Below are positions 21,656-30,600 of a stretch of DNA of 64,000 nucleotides, piece after piece. The stretch covers positions 1 to 64,000 of the forward strand of contig NZ_JACGFN010000003.1 of NCBI RefSeq assembly GCF_016950255.1, given 5' to 3'. Under the pieces are notes generated by a model that did not search any database, was not told the DNA's origin, and saw only the letters and a program-made list of their open reading frames with translations. The position numbers and the translations under genes were made by a program. Each line of letters opens with the position of its first letter. The first letter of the stretch is position 1. This DNA comes from Pectobacterium brasiliense. GTDB lineage: Bacteria; Pseudomonadota; Gammaproteobacteria; Enterobacterales; Enterobacteriaceae.

Positions 21656-22542
21656 GGTGTGTCCTGTAATATGTCCCAAAAGGCGGCAATCAGCGGTTCG
21701 CTAAGCCGTTTTTTCTGTACGCACACACCCAGCTCAAGCGGCTCCATTACCTGCTCGACAAAGACAGAGACGCGGTTGCGTACCGGTTCCGGGCTGTTCT
21801 CCAGTACGACGTTGGGAATCAGCGCGATACCACAGCCCAGCGCGACCATCGATACCATCGCTTCATGCCCGGAGATGGTGGCGTAAATCTGTGGGTTAGT
21901 GATGTGGTTGCGTCGGAACCACAGATCGATGCGCTTACGCACCGGGCCGTGTTCCGGCAGGATAAACGGAATCTGCGACCAGTCTGGGTCTGCCTGCCGC
22001 ACCAGCGACTGCACGGGGCAGGGAAGTGCCGGGATAATCAATGCCAGAGGCAGTTTATCGAGCGGCATGAAGTCAACGCTGGCTGGGAGCGCTTCCGGGC
22101 GTCCCGCAATCCCCAAATCCCCATCGTTCGACTGAATTTTCTCCACGGCATCGGCGGCGTCGCCCGTCGTCAGTTTAATTTCTACCAGCGGGTGCAGCGC
22201 CCGAAAGCGATCCAGAATCGGCGGCAGGTGGCTGTAGGCGGCGGTGACGGAACAGAAGATCCGCAGCTCGCCGCTTAGCGACGGCCCATGCTGGTCTATC
22301 GTGTGGCGCAGTTGCTGATATTGCAGCAACGTTTGCTGGGCGAACTGCTTCAGGTGATCTCCGGCATCGGTAAGCTGCACGGTACGGTTATCGCGCAGAA
22401 ACAGCGTCTGCCCTAAATCCTCTTCCAGCCGCTGAATTTGCCGTGACAGCGTGGACGGGCTGATGTGCATCGCCTTGGCGGTACGGCCAAAGTGCCGACT
22501 TTCCGCGAGGTGCAGGAATAATTTGAGATCACGTAAATCCAT
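21652..22542 (-). CDS. ilvY: LysR-type activator of ilvC
   Basis: LysR regulator that activates ilvC when acetolactate or acetohydroxybutyrate accumulates. It is 296 residues from ATG 22542 (MDLRDLKLFLHLAESRHFGRTAKAMHISPSTLSRQIQRLE), identical in layout to E. coli IlvY, including the C-terminal GHEAMVSMVALGCGIALIPNVVLENSPEPVRNRV. An upstream in-frame start at 22581 would extend into the operator region and is unlikely. It is divergent from ilvC. Confidence 0.95.
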   Translation of the reverse strand: MDLRDLKLFLHLAESRHFGRTAKAMHISPSTLSRQIQRLEEDLGQTLFLRDNRTVQLTDAGDHLKQFAQQTLLQYQQLRHTIDQHGPSLSGELRIFCSVTAAYSHLPPILDRFRALHPLVEIKLTTGDAADAVEKIQSNDGDLGIAGRPEALPASVDFMPLDKLPLALIIPALPCPVQSLVRQADPDWSQIPFILPEHGPVRKRIDLWFRRNHITNPQIYATISGHEAMVSMVALGCGIALIPNVVLENSPEPVRNRVSVFVEQVMEPLELGVCVQKKRLSEPLIAAFWDILQDTP

Positions 22543-22709
22543 GCGATACAGGCCCCGTTTTTTATCTTGCAGATAGTGCAATGTGACGTTGTTAATATAT
22601 CAATTTAAGCAACGCAATTCCTGTCATATGATGGGGTCATAGTGAATTCCCATCTGGTGGGAATCCTTTCTCGAATAACAGACAAACAAAACCGTATACG
22701 GAGCACGAC
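22543..22709. promoter_or_regulatory. ilvY-ilvC divergent control region
   Basis: A 167-bp gap between divergent ilvY and ilvC. TTGCA-N5-TGCAA is a perfect inverted repeat at 22567-22581, and CGTTG/CAACG arms lie at 22587-22591 and 22610-22614. In E. coli IlvY binds tandem operators in this same gap; these repeats are the likely counterparts. A plausible ilvC -10 is CATATGAT near 22625. Confidence 0.6.
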
Positions 22710-24188
22710 ATGGCTAACTATTTCAACACATTAAACCTGCGTCAGCAGCTGGATCAATTGGGCAAGTGCCGCTTCATGGGGCGTGATGAATTTGCCGATG
22801 AGGCGAGCTACCTGAAAGGGAAAAAAGTGGTGATCGTCGGCTGTGGTGCTCAGGGTCTGAACCAGGGTCTGAACATGCGCGATTCTGGTCTGGATATCGC
22901 TTACGCCCTGCGTGCTGAAGCGATCGCTGAAAAACGAGCATCATGGCGCAAAGCGACCGAAAACGGCTTCACCGTTGGTACCTACGAAGATCTGATTCCA
23001 CAGGCTGACCTGGTGGTTAACCTGACGCCGGACAAGCAGCACTCAGCAGTCGTTCAGGCAGTACAACCGCTGATGAAACAGGGCGCTGCGCTGGGCTACT
23101 CTCACGGCTTCAACATCGTTGAAGTGGGTGAGCAAATCCGTAAAGACATCACCGTCGTGATGGTGGCTCCGAAGTGCCCGGGTACGGAAGTACGTGAAGA
23201 ATACAAACGTGGCTTCGGCGTACCAACGCTGATCGCGGTTCACCCGGAAAACGATCCGAAAGGCGAAGGCATGGCCATCGCTAAAGCGTGGGCTGCGGCC
23301 ACCGGTGGTCACCGTGCTGGCGTTCTGCAATCTTCTTTCGTTGCGGAAGTGAAATCTGACCTGATGGGTGAGCAGACCATTCTGTGCGGTATGTTGCAGG
23401 CGGGTTCTCTGCTGAGCTTCGACAAACTGGTTGCTGAAGGCACCGATCCGGCTTATGCAGAAAAACTGATTCAGTTCGGCTGGGAAACCATCACCGAAGC
23501 GCTGAAGCAGGGTGGGATTACGTTGATGATGGATCGCCTGTCCAACCCAGCCAAACTGCGTGCTTACGCGCTGTCTGAGCAGTTGAAAGGCATCATGGCA
23601 CCGCTGTTCCAGAAACACATGGATGACATCATCTCCGGTGAATTCTCCAGCGGCATGATGGCTGACTGGGCGAACGATGACGTGAAACTGCTGACCTGGC
23701 GTGAAGAGACCGGTAAAACGGCATTCGAAAACGCACCGCAGTTCGACGGTAAAATCGCTGAACAAGAATACTTTGATAACGGTGTGCTGATGGTTGCGAT
23801 GGTGAAAGCGGGCGTTGAGCTGGCGTTTGAAACCATGGTGAGCTCTGGCATCATCGAAGAATCGGCTTACTACGAATCACTGCATGAGCTGCCGCTGATC
23901 GCCAACACCATTGCGCGTAAGCGTCTGTATGAAATGAACGTGGTTATCTCTGATACCGCTGAATACGGTAACTACCTGTTTGCTAACGCTGCCGTTCCAT
24001 TGCTGAAAGATGCGTTCATGGCCTCTCTGCAGCCGGGCGATCTGGGCAAAGCGGTAGCGGGCACCGAAGTGGACAACGCGCAGCTGCGTGATGTGAACGA
24101 AGCGATCCGTAACCACCCAATCGAAACCGTAGGCCACACGCTGCGCGGTTACATGAAAGACATGAAGCGTATCGCTGTTGCGGGTTAA
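22710..24188 (+). CDS. ilvC: Ketol-acid reductoisomerase, class II
   Basis: NADPH- and Mg-dependent enzyme that isomerises and reduces acetolactate to 2,3-dihydroxy-isovalerate. At 492 residues it is the long class II form with a duplicated C-terminal knotted domain, as in E. coli (491). The nucleotide motif is [16 protein letters not shown], and the metal-site helices include [29 protein letters not shown] before the ATG supplies the ribosome-binding site. It is a single-gene transcript under IlvY control, followed by a strong terminator. Confidence 0.96.
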   Translation: MANYFNTLNLRQQLDQLGKCRFMGRDEFADEASYLKGKKVVIVGCGAQGLNQGLNMRDSGLDIAYALRAEAIAEKRASWRKATENGFTVGTYEDLIPQADLVVNLTPDKQHSAVVQAVQPLMKQGAALGYSHGFNIVEVGEQIRKDITVVMVAPKCPGTEVREEYKRGFGVPTLIAVHPENDPKGEGMAIAKAWAAATGGHRAGVLQSSFVAEVKSDLMGEQTILCGMLQAGSLLSFDKLVAEGTDPAYAEKLIQFGWETITEALKQGGITLMMDRLSNPAKLRAYALSEQLKGIMAPLFQKHMDDIISGEFSSGMMADWANDDVKLLTWREETGKTAFENAPQFDGKIAEQEYFDNGVLMVAMVKAGVELAFETMVSSGIIEESAYYESLHELPLIANTIARKRLYEMNVVISDTAEYGNYLFANAAVPLLKDAFMASLQPGDLGKAVAGTEVDNAQLRDVNEAIRNHPIETVGHTLRGYMKDMKRIAVAG

Positions 24189-24210
24189 TTTCCGTCAGTG
24201 ATCGAAATAG

Positions 24211-24245
24211 AAGAGGGCACAGCATTGGCTGTGCCCTCTTTTTTA
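24211..24245 (+). terminator. Terminator after ilvC
   Basis: AAGAGGGCACAGC, loop ATTG, GCTGTGCCCTCTT and four more T: a 13-bp perfect stem 22 bases after the ilvC stop. Confidence 0.93.
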
Positions 24246-24259
24246 TCTGTAGTTACCCT

Positions 24260-24922
24260 TTATCTTGCGTTATTTACGTCGTGTACCGTCGGTATGTCGC
24301 GTGAGGCAAGCGCCAGCGCCGTGGTTAATTCTGCTGTTGTCATACGAACACAATAAGACGGCATTCCCCTTTCAAAACGCCATCCTTCAGACAATTTTCC
24401 CGCATCGACAACATCAAATCCGAATGCATCATAGAGTCCAGCCACAATGGTTTTTCCTTGCTCATCATCACCTGCAAGCGGTAGCGCCCGGCGATGGGCT
24501 GAGCCTGTCGGGAGCCCATCGCTTTCAAGCTGTGTCATAGGGATTGCATTGAACGCTTTGGTGATCCTGGCGCCTGGTAAATAACGCGCCAGTAGCTCGC
24601 TGGTAGTGGTACTGCGTGTATCCAGTGCGGTGACCTTACCATCTCGCTCGGTATAGTAATTGACGGTATCGATGACGGATTTTCCCCGTAAAACCTGTTC
24701 AGGGAGCTTATCGATGGCGGTAAAGGGAACGGCGATAACCACAATGTCACCAAATTGCGCGGCTTGAGTGGCGGTTCCGATGTCGCAACCGATCATCGGA
24801 CGGAGGCTGAAAAGTGATTGGGGATCGCGTGAGTTACTGAGCATGACCTGATGGCCGTTCTGGAGCGCTAATTTAGCGATCGCTCGTCCAACAAAGCCTG
24901 CACCAATAATGCCGATATTCAT
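24260..24922 (-). CDS. NADP-binding oxidoreductase of the F420-dependent reductase-like family
   Basis: A 220-residue protein with an N-terminal Rossmann fold, MNIGIIGAGFVGRAIAKLALQNGHQVMLSNSRDPQS; the dinucleotide motif GAGFVG and SNSR at the strand-2 end suggest NADP(H). The later part, NYYTERDGKVTALDTRSTTTSELLARYLPGARITKAFNAI, is typical of the family named for coenzyme F420-dependent NADP reductase, most bacterial members of which do not use F420. The substrate is unknown. It is divergent from a LysR regulator at 25024, which probably controls it. Confidence 0.75.
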   Translation of the reverse strand: MNIGIIGAGFVGRAIAKLALQNGHQVMLSNSRDPQSLFSLRPMIGCDIGTATQAAQFGDIVVIAVPFTAIDKLPEQVLRGKSVIDTVNYYTERDGKVTALDTRSTTTSELLARYLPGARITKAFNAIPMTQLESDGLPTGSAHRRALPLAGDDEQGKTIVAGLYDAFGFDVVDAGKLSEGWRFERGMPSYCVRMTTAELTTALALASRDIPTVHDVNNAR

Positions 24923-24965
24923 CTTCTTCTCCTTAATGCTTTTGAGAAAGGAATCTTAATTGCCT

Positions 24966-24985
24966 ACAATTTGAAGATAAATTGT
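24966..24985. promoter_or_regulatory. Candidate LysR-binding palindrome
   Basis: ACAATTT-N6-AAATTGT, a perfect 7-bp inverted repeat in the 101-bp gap between the oxidoreductase gene and the divergent LysR gene. Spacing and place are those of a LysR recognition site (T-N11-A type). Confidence 0.6.
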
Positions 24986-25023
24986 GATTTTAAAAGCAAA
25001 CAAACAACAAATATGAGCGAATT

Positions 25024-25911
25024 ATGGACCGACTGACCAGTATGAGTGTCTTTGTTAAAGCATCGGAGTTAGGGTCTTTTGCCGCCGCCGCAGAAGCGTT
25101 AGGCATATCTCCACAGATGGTGGCGAAGCAGGTGGCATGGCTTGAAACGAGGCTTGGCGTTCGGTTGCTGAATCGTACGACGCGGAAGCAAAGCCTGACG
25201 GATATTGGTTTGCGTTATTATGAGCGCTGCAAGGTTGTTCTTGCCGAGGCAGAGGACGCTGACGCAGTCGCCCGCGAAATGCAGGTGACACCTTCGGGAA
25301 TGATTCAGGTTAACGCGCCGGTTACCTGGGGATCGCATCTACTTGCGCCGTTTATCACGCACTATCTCGCACGCTATCCTGACACGCAAATTGCGCTAAC
25401 GCTGAATGATCGTCTGGTCGACCCGATAGAAGAGGGGTTTGAAGTCATCATTCGTATCGGTGAATTAGCGGATAGTTCGATGGTGGCTTGGCCGCTTCAG
25501 TCTTACTCGTTGATTGCCTGTGCATCACCTGACTATCTGGCGCGTGAAGGCGTGCCAGATACGCCAGCAAGCCTCGCACGTCACGCGTGCCTTATTTATG
25601 GCCTACGCACCGCCGCGACGTCTTGCCGATGGGTATTCCAAAAAGACGGTAAGTCCGAAGAAATCAGGCCACAGGGTAGGCTTTTTGCTAATGACTGGAA
25701 CGCGCTGCTGCATGCAGCGATAGAGGGGTATGGTATTACGCTGGGGCCGGAGGTCGTGCTACGTAAGGAAATTGACCGCGGACGACTGGTGCAGGTGCTA
25801 TCTGACTATAACGGCCCTGCCCGCCCGGTTCATGTTATGGTCCCGATGGGACGGCGTTCTGCCGTTAAAATTAAAACCTTCGTCGATGCAGTCAGAGCAA
25901 CTTTCGGGTAA
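25024..25911 (+). CDS. LysR-type transcriptional regulator
   Basis: A 295-residue LysR protein: N-terminal winged helix MDRLTSMSVFVKASELGSFAAAAEALGISPQMVAKQVAWLETRLGVRLLNRTTRKQSLTDIG, and a substrate-binding domain of the group often paired with a divergent oxidoreductase gene. It is divergent from the NADP-binding oxidoreductase at 24260-24922. The effector is unknown. The ATG is preceded by GAGCGAATT, a weak ribosome-binding site. Confidence 0.85.
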   Translation: MDRLTSMSVFVKASELGSFAAAAEALGISPQMVAKQVAWLETRLGVRLLNRTTRKQSLTDIGLRYYERCKVVLAEAEDADAVAREMQVTPSGMIQVNAPVTWGSHLLAPFITHYLARYPDTQIALTLNDRLVDPIEEGFEVIIRIGELADSSMVAWPLQSYSLIACASPDYLAREGVPDTPASLARHACLIYGLRTAATSCRWVFQKDGKSEEIRPQGRLFANDWNALLHAAIEGYGITLGPEVVLRKEIDRGRLVQVLSDYNGPARPVHVMVPMGRRSAVKIKTFVDAVRATFG

Positions 25912-25917
25912 AGATAA

Positions 25918-25947
25918 GCCCGTGGCACAGCGAACGATGCCACGGGC
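25918..25947. terminator. Hairpin between convergent LysR gene and putP
   Basis: GCCCGTGGCA and TGCCACGGGC form a perfect 10-bp stem with a 10-base loop. It lies between the two stop codons. The T-run is poor in both directions, so it is a probable weak bidirectional terminator. Confidence 0.6.
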
Positions 25948-25954
25948 GTGATGG

Positions 25955-27439
25955 CTAAACGGACTTGTATTCCGCTTCCGCCTGATTGAAACGATCGGTA
26001 ATCGCTTTTGATGGCGCTTTACCCAGCAGGCTGACGATGAAAATAGTCAGGCTGTTGAAGATGAAACCGGGGATGATTTCATACAGACCCAGCCAGGCGT
26101 ACTGTTTCCAGATCAGAACGGTTGCCGCACCCACGATCATACCGAGCAGTGCGCCGTTGCGCGTCATTCGCGGCCACAGCAGAGAAATCAAAATCACCGG
26201 CCCGAATGCGGCACCAAAGCCTGCCCAGGCATAGCTCACCAGACCCAGGACCCGGTTTTCAGGGTTGATAGAGAGCGCGATAGCGATGATAGCCACGAGC
26301 AGCACCATGGCGCGGCCCACCCATACCAACTCTTTCTGACTGGCATTCTTGCGCAGGAATGGCTTGTATAAATCTTCGGTGATGGCGCTGGAACACACCA
26401 GCAGTTGGCAGCTCAGCGTACTCATCACGGCAGCCAGAATCGCAGACAGCAGCACACCGGCAATCCACGGGTTGAACAGCAGCATGGACAGCTCGATAAA
26501 GACACGCTCGCTGTTTTGCGCCACGTTGCCTGCCTGATCCGGGTTATTGTTAAAGTAGGCGATGCCGAAGAAGCCCACCGTCACGGCACCAGCCAGACAG
26601 AGAATCATCCAGGTCATACTGATGCGGCGTGCGCTGTGAATCGTGTGATGTGAATCCGCAGCCATAAAGCGGGCCAGAATGTGCGGCTGGCCGAAATAGC
26701 CCAGACCCCAGCCCATCAGCGAGATAATGGCGACAAAATTCAGCCCTTTGAACATATCCAGATTGGCCGGATTTTTCGCTTCAATCACCATCAGCGAGCT
26801 GTCGATTCCCCCAAGTGACAGGATGACCATCACCGGCGTCAGAATCAGGGCGAAAATCATCAGGCTGGCCTGGACGGTGTCCGTCCAGCTTACTGCCAGA
26901 AAACCACCGATAAAGGTATAGGCGATGGTGGCCGCTGCACCTGCCCATAATGCGGTGCCGTAGCTCATGCCAAAGGTGCTTTCAAACAGACGCGCCCCCG
27001 CAACCACGCCGGATGCACAATAGATAGTGAAGAAAATCAGGATGACTAACGCGGAGATCACGCGCAGTAATTTACTGTTATCTTCAAAACGGTGGGTGAA
27101 ATAGTCAGGCAGGGTGAGCGCGTTGTGGTTGATTTCGGTGTGTACGCGCAGGCGTCCGGCGACCCATTTCCAGTTCAGGTATGCGCCTAACGTCAGGCCG
27201 ATCGCGATCCAGCTTTCAGAAATACCGGAAATGAAAATGGCACCCGGTAACCCCATCAGCAGCCAGCCGCTCATATCGGAAGCGCCTGCCGACAGCGCGG
27301 TGACCACGCTACCCATCCGGCGTCCGCCCAGAATGTAATCGCCAAAGTTATTGGTGGCGCGGTAGGCAAACAGGCCGATGAGGACCATCCCGAAAATATA
27401 CACCAGAAACGTCACCAGCATGGGTGTGCTTATTGTCAT
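25955..27439 (-). CDS. putP: Sodium/proline symporter
   Basis: Inner-membrane Na+/L-proline symporter of the SSS family, 494 residues with about 13 membrane helices, close to E. coli PutP (502). The N-terminus FGDYILGGRRMGSVVTALSAGASDMSGWLLMGLPGAIFISG is the family's Na+/proline-binding region, and ILARFMAADSHHTIHSARRISMTWM is the conserved loop. It imports proline for use by PutA, which lies divergent across a 196-bp operator region. Confidence 0.95.
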   Translation of the reverse strand: MTISTPMLVTFLVYIFGMVLIGLFAYRATNNFGDYILGGRRMGSVVTALSAGASDMSGWLLMGLPGAIFISGISESWIAIGLTLGAYLNWKWVAGRLRVHTEINHNALTLPDYFTHRFEDNSKLLRVISALVILIFFTIYCASGVVAGARLFESTFGMSYGTALWAGAAATIAYTFIGGFLAVSWTDTVQASLMIFALILTPVMVILSLGGIDSSLMVIEAKNPANLDMFKGLNFVAIISLMGWGLGYFGQPHILARFMAADSHHTIHSARRISMTWMILCLAGAVTVGFFGIAYFNNNPDQAGNVAQNSERVFIELSMLLFNPWIAGVLLSAILAAVMSTLSCQLLVCSSAITEDLYKPFLRKNASQKELVWVGRAMVLLVAIIAIALSINPENRVLGLVSYAWAGFGAAFGPVILISLLWPRMTRNGALLGMIVGAATVLIWKQYAWLGLYEIIPGFIFNSLTIFIVSLLGKAPSKAITDRFNQAEAEYKSV

Positions 27440-27536
27440 TCAACTCTCCACATTCTTTTTCGTGCCGCTGTCGCGACGACGCTGTGTTTTATAGTAATCA
27501 CTCAGGCCGGAACGAGGTCTGACGGTGATGATGGGC

Positions 27537-27579
27537 TGCAACCGATCCATTTGTTAACAAGGTTGCACAAAGTTGCAAC
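27537..27579. promoter_or_regulatory. PutA operator motifs in the putP-putA gap
   Basis: The hexamer GTTGCA, the core bound by the ribbon-helix-helix domain of PutA in E. coli, occurs at 27562-27567 and 27572-27577, and as its reverse complement TGCAAC at 27537-27542 and 27574-27579. All lie in the 196-bp gap between putP and putA, so the PutA made here can repress both genes when proline is absent. Confidence 0.8.
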
Positions 27580-27635
27580 ATGGTTGATATTGACGTTATC
27601 CCGATGTGCATCTTCTCATGACAGGAGTGGACTCT

Positions 27636-30600
27636 ATGGGCTCTACCACGATGGGTGTAAAACTCGATGAGGAAACGCGCGAACGTATCAAGGCGGCAGC
27701 ACAGCGTATTGATCGTACACCGCACTGGCTGATCAAACAGGCTATTTTCCATTACCTCGAACGCCTCGAAAGCGGCCTCGACACTCCTGAAACACCGCAA
27801 TGGGCGAACGTCAGCCACATTGAAGCGGAAGAGATTATGCCGCAATCTCAGGAAGAAGAAACCCACCTACCCTTTCTTGATTTCGCCGAGCAGGTTCTTC
27901 CTCAGTCCGTTATCCGCGCCGCCATTACTTCTGTTTACCGCCGTCCCGAAAGCGAACTGGTACCTATCTTGCTCGAACAGGCAAGACTTACCGATGAAAT
28001 GTCGCAGTTAACGCAGAAACTAGCTTATCAACTGGCAGAGAAATTACGCGGTCAGAAAGCCGGAAATGGGCGTGCGGGCATTGTGCAAGGGCTGCTACAG
28101 GAATTCTCACTTTCTTCTCAGGAAGGGGTTGCGCTGATGTGCTTAGCCGAAGCGCTGTTGCGTATTCCTGATAAATCCACGCGCGATGCGCTGATCCGCG
28201 ACAAGATCAGTCGGGGAAATTGGCAGGCGCATCTTGGTCACAGTCCGTCACTCTTTGTGAATGCTGCAACCTGGGGGCTGCTGTTTACCGGAAAGCTGGT
28301 GGCGACGCACAACGAAGTGAACCTCTCGAATTCACTGAACCGCATCATCGGGAGAAGCGGTGAACCGCTTGTTCGCAAAGGTGTCGATATGGCTATGCGG
28401 CTGATGGGGGAACAGTTTGTCACTGGGGAAACTATCGGCGAAGCGCTGGCGAATGCCCGCGAACGGGAGAATAACGGCTTCCGTTACTCTTACGACATGT
28501 TAGGTGAAGCCGCGCTGACGGAACACGATGCTGCCGCGTATCTGGCGGCCTATCAACAGGCGATTCATGCTATCGGCAAAGCCTCGAACGGGCGCGGGAT
28601 TTATGAGGGGCCGGGCATCTCCATCAAGCTGTCGGCGCTGCATCCCCGCTATAGCCGGTCGCAGTATGATCGTGTGATGGAGGAACTTTATCCGCGTTTG
28701 TTGATGCTGACGCTGCTGGCGCGTCAGTACGATATTGGGATCAATATTGACGCGGAGGAAGCCGATCGACTGGAGATCTCGCTCGATCTGCTGGAAAAAC
28801 TCTGCATGGAGCCACAGTTGGTGGGGTGGAACGGCGTTGGGTTTGTCATTCAGGCTTATCAGAAACGCTGCCCGTATGTGATTGATGCATTGATTGAGCT
28901 GGCACAGCGCAGCCGTCGGCGGCTGATGGTTCGTCTGGTGAAAGGGGCGTACTGGGACAGTGAAATCAAGCGCGCACAGGTTGACGGGCTGGAAGGCTAC
29001 CCGGTCTACACGCGTAAGGTCTATACCGATGTGTCGTATCTGGCGTGCGCTCGGAAGCTGCTGGCCGTACCGAATCTGATTTACCCGCAGTTTGCCACGC
29101 ACAACGCGCAGACGGTAAGTGCGATCTACCACATGGCGGGCAACAATTATTATCCTGGGCAGTATGAATTCCAGTGCCTGCACGGCATGGGTGAACCGCT
29201 CTACGATCAGGTGGTGGGCGCGGTTGCTGACGGCAAGCTGAACCGTCCGTGTCGTATTTATGCTCCGGTCGGAACTCATGAAACGCTGTTGGCTTATCTG
29301 GTACGACGCCTGCTGGAAAACGGCGCGAATACCTCGTTTGTTAATCGCATTGCGGATACCTCAATGGCGCTGGAAACGCTGATTGCCGATCCGATTCGTG
29401 GCGTAGAGGCGCTGGCAAAAGTGGAATGGAGCATGGGCGTATCGCATCCCAAGATTCCTCTGCCACGTCAGCTATATGGACGGGAACGGCAAAATTCGAG
29501 CGGACTGGATCTTTCGAACGAGCACCGGCTGGCTTCGCTCTCCAGCGCGTTGCTGAATCATGCGCCACAGCTGTGGTATGCCGCGCCAATGATTGAGGGG
29601 GAAAGCGAGGCGAGTGAAGAAAACCCTGTCGTAAATCCCGCGGATGTACACGATGTGGTGGGCTACGTTCTCGATGCCTCGGTGGCGGATGTTGAGCTGG
29701 CGGTAGATGCCGCAGTACATGCGGGCACCATTTGGTTTGCTACACCTCCCGCAGAGCGTGCCGCGATATTGAATCAGGCCGCCTCGCTGATGGAAGGGCA
29801 GTTGCAAAGTCTGCTGGGACTGCTGGTGCGGGAAGCGGGTAAATCCTTCAGTAACGCGATTGCTGAAGTGCGCGAAGCGGTGGACTTCTTGCGCTATTAC
29901 GCGGGGCAGGTTCGGGATTCATTCACCAATGATAGCCATCGTCCGCTGGGGCCAGTGGTTTGCATCAGCCCGTGGAATTTCCCGCTGGCGATCTTCACCG
30001 GTCAAATTTCTGCCGCACTGGCGGCAGGAAACAGCGTGCTGGCGAAACCGGCTGAACAGACGCCGCTGGTTGCGGCACAGGCAGTGCGTATTTTACATGA
30101 GGCGGGCATTCCTCAGGGGGTGCTGCAACTGCTGCCTGGACAGGGAGAAACGATTGGTGCCGCGTTGGTCAGCGATGAACGGGTACGCGGCGTGGTGTTT
30201 ACCGGATCGACGGCCGTTGCCAAAACCCTGCAACGCAGCATCGCGGGCAGGCTCGATCCGCAGGGGCGTTTGACGCCGCTGATTGCCGAAACGGGTGGCC
30301 TGAATGCGATGATTGTCGATTCGTCTGCGCTGACGGAGCAGGTGGTGAATGATGTTATCGCCTCTGCGTTCGACAGCGCCGGACAGCGTTGCTCGGCGCT
30401 GCGTCTGCTGTGCCTGCAAGAGGATATTGCGGATCGTACTCTGGCTATGCTGCGTGGCGCGATGGCCGAGTGTCGAATGGGGAATCCTGAGCGGCTATCG
30501 ACCGACATCGGCCCGCTGATTGACGCGGAAGCGAAAGAGAACGTGGAAGTGCATATCCAGACGATGCGGGCGAAAGGCCATTCGGTATTTCAGGCAGCGT

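Noticed and set aside
23043..23765. 240-codon antisense ORF within ilvC
   Set aside because: It is a frame shadow of the highly expressed, codon-biased ilvC; the His/Phe/Gln-rich product is typical of such shadows.
28500..29279. 259-codon antisense ORF within putA
   Set aside because: It lies inside the conserved proline dehydrogenase domain; no start signal and no recognised family.
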